A stretch of DNA of 64,000 nt from Massilia sp. CF038 (GTDB lineage Bacteria; Pseudomonadota; Gammaproteobacteria; Burkholderiales; Burkholderiaceae_D). A program made the translations under genes and the position numbers. Shown one piece after another: positions 63,429-64,000 of this stretch. The stretch's first letter is position 1. The number at the start of each line of letters is the position of its first letter. The notes beneath the pieces are model-generated. The model did no database searches and had not been told where the DNA came from. It worked only from the letters and a program-made list of their open reading frames with translations. The stretch covers positions 310,001 to 374,000 of the forward strand of contig NZ_FQWU01000003.1 of the NCBI RefSeq assembly GCF_900129765.1, written 5' to 3'.

Positions 63429-64000
63429 GGGGATTTCACTGTCGCATCGCCTGTATGTGCGGATTTATCTGGCCTTGCTGGCCAGCCTGGTCGCGCTGGG
63501 TTGCATGTTTGCCGTTGTGCACTGGCTGTACGCCACTGACGAGGCGCGCAACGGCTTTGACACCTTTGCCGAAGTGGCGAGCGAAGTGTTGCCGCCTGCC
63601 TCGGCTAGTCCCCAGGAGCAGCGCCGCGCCCTGATGCGCTGGCGCATGAAGGTGCGTGCCAACATGGCGTTGTACACGCCGGCGGGCGAACTGATTGCGG
63701 GCGTGGGACCCGTGTTGCCCCCCTTGCCGTCGGATCAGACCGGCACCGGCAGGATCGACGGCAGCCGGGGTGCCCAGGCGCTCAAGCTGTCCGACGGGCG
63801 CTGGCTGGTGTGGCAGCGCATGCACGGGCGCCGCTTTCCGGTCAATATTCTGCTGACGCTGGCCGCGGTCGCTTGCGTGGTCGCCATCGGCGCGTTTCCG
63901 GTGGTCCGGCGCCTGACCTCGCGGCTGGAGCGCTTGCAGAGCAGTGTCGACACCTGGGGCAGCGGGCAACTGTCGACCCGGGTCGCGGTTGAGGGCAAAG
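63421..64000 (+). CDS. Sensor histidine kinase (partial, right end of window)
   Basis: 193 codons in the window, starting at ATG 63421, which overlaps the regulator stop by 8 bases. TM1 is at about 12-35 (VRIYLALLASLVALGCMFAVV), a short periplasmic domain follows, and TM2 at about 140-160 (PVNILLTLAAVACVVAIGAFPVVRRL) leads into a HAMP domain at the edge. The His and ATPase domains lie outside. It is the cognate kinase of the OmpR-type regulator. Confidence 0.88.
   Translation, partial: MRKGISLSHRLYVRIYLALLASLVALGCMFAVVHWLYATDEARNGFDTFAEVASEVLPPASASPQEQRRALMRWRMKVRANMALYTPAGELIAGVGPVLPPLPSDQTGTGRIDGSRGAQALKLSDGRWLVWQRMHGRRFPVNILLTLAAVACVVAIGAFPVVRRLTSRLERLQSSVDTWGSGQLSTRVAVEGK

Overview
This is a GC-rich chromosomal segment of a betaproteobacterium, most likely from the Oxalobacteraceae (Massilia, Telluria, Janthinobacterium or Duganella type). 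The assignment is inferred from gene content and protein style: Lrp-linked putA, glmU and glmS either side of a second Lrp gene, several chemoreceptors, secreted polysaccharidases, a TonB-dependent receptor, and REP-like palindromes. No database search was possible. No rRNA, tRNA, CRISPR array, transposase or prophage was recognised.

Layout. 1-3.4 kb: minus-strand LivG-type ATPase (cut by the window edge), GMC oxidoreductase and nitronate monooxygenase. 3.4-4.16 kb: an AT-rich gap with five perfect and three near-perfect DnaA boxes plus a DnaA-trio-like tract, the best candidate for a replication origin. 4.2-8.9 kb: plus-strand Yip1 protein / MacA-type adaptor / ATPase / permease, then mtnN, whose 3' end is tandemly duplicated with a REP palindrome. 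9.1-14.6 kb: alanine dehydrogenase, PutA and a divergent Lrp regulator (alanine and proline catabolism). 14.6-20.0 kb: two chemoreceptors, a LysR regulator, a small membrane protein and a chalcone-isomerase-like protein. 20.2-28.8 kb: housekeeping genes (ferredoxin, coaD, rsmD, glmU, glmS), interrupted by an ABC pair with unusual motifs and an Lrp regulator.

28.8-29.9 kb: a lower-GC DUF6326-like gene inside a cluster of AAGTTGGTCG repeats that looks like an acquired cassette. 29.9-34.3 kb: an EreA/ChaN-like protein, then a LytS-type kinase / LytTR regulator / S41 peptidase operon and an NTF2-like protein. 34.5-36.8 kb: a Ca-repeat protein and a three-domain laminarinase under a promoter with a LacI-type operator. 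36.9-43.7 kb: an SbmA/YddA-like ABC exporter, an APH(3')-like kinase, a nitroreductase, a tellurite-type cluster (TelA, TerD, unknown protein) and a VOC protein. 43.9-48.7 kb: vanadium haloperoxidase-like lipoprotein, a DUF4034-like paralogue pair and a NodB deacetylase-like protein.

48.8-52.9 kb: pectate lyase and TonB-dependent receptor, a probable pectin-use pair; the lyase promoter carries direct repeats of LytTR geometry. 52.9-60.9 kb: enoyl reductase-like protein, PH-domain protein, TraB/GumN protein, a TorF-like porin followed by a Cache chemoreceptor, a zinc-ribbon HEFGH membrane protein and an acetyltransferase. 61.0-64 kb: aquaporin and ArsR with an operator palindrome, then a Spy/CpxP-like protein and an OmpR-type two-component system, cut by the right edge. 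Together the genes suggest a free-living heterotroph that degrades plant and fungal polysaccharides, senses nutrients and resists metalloids.
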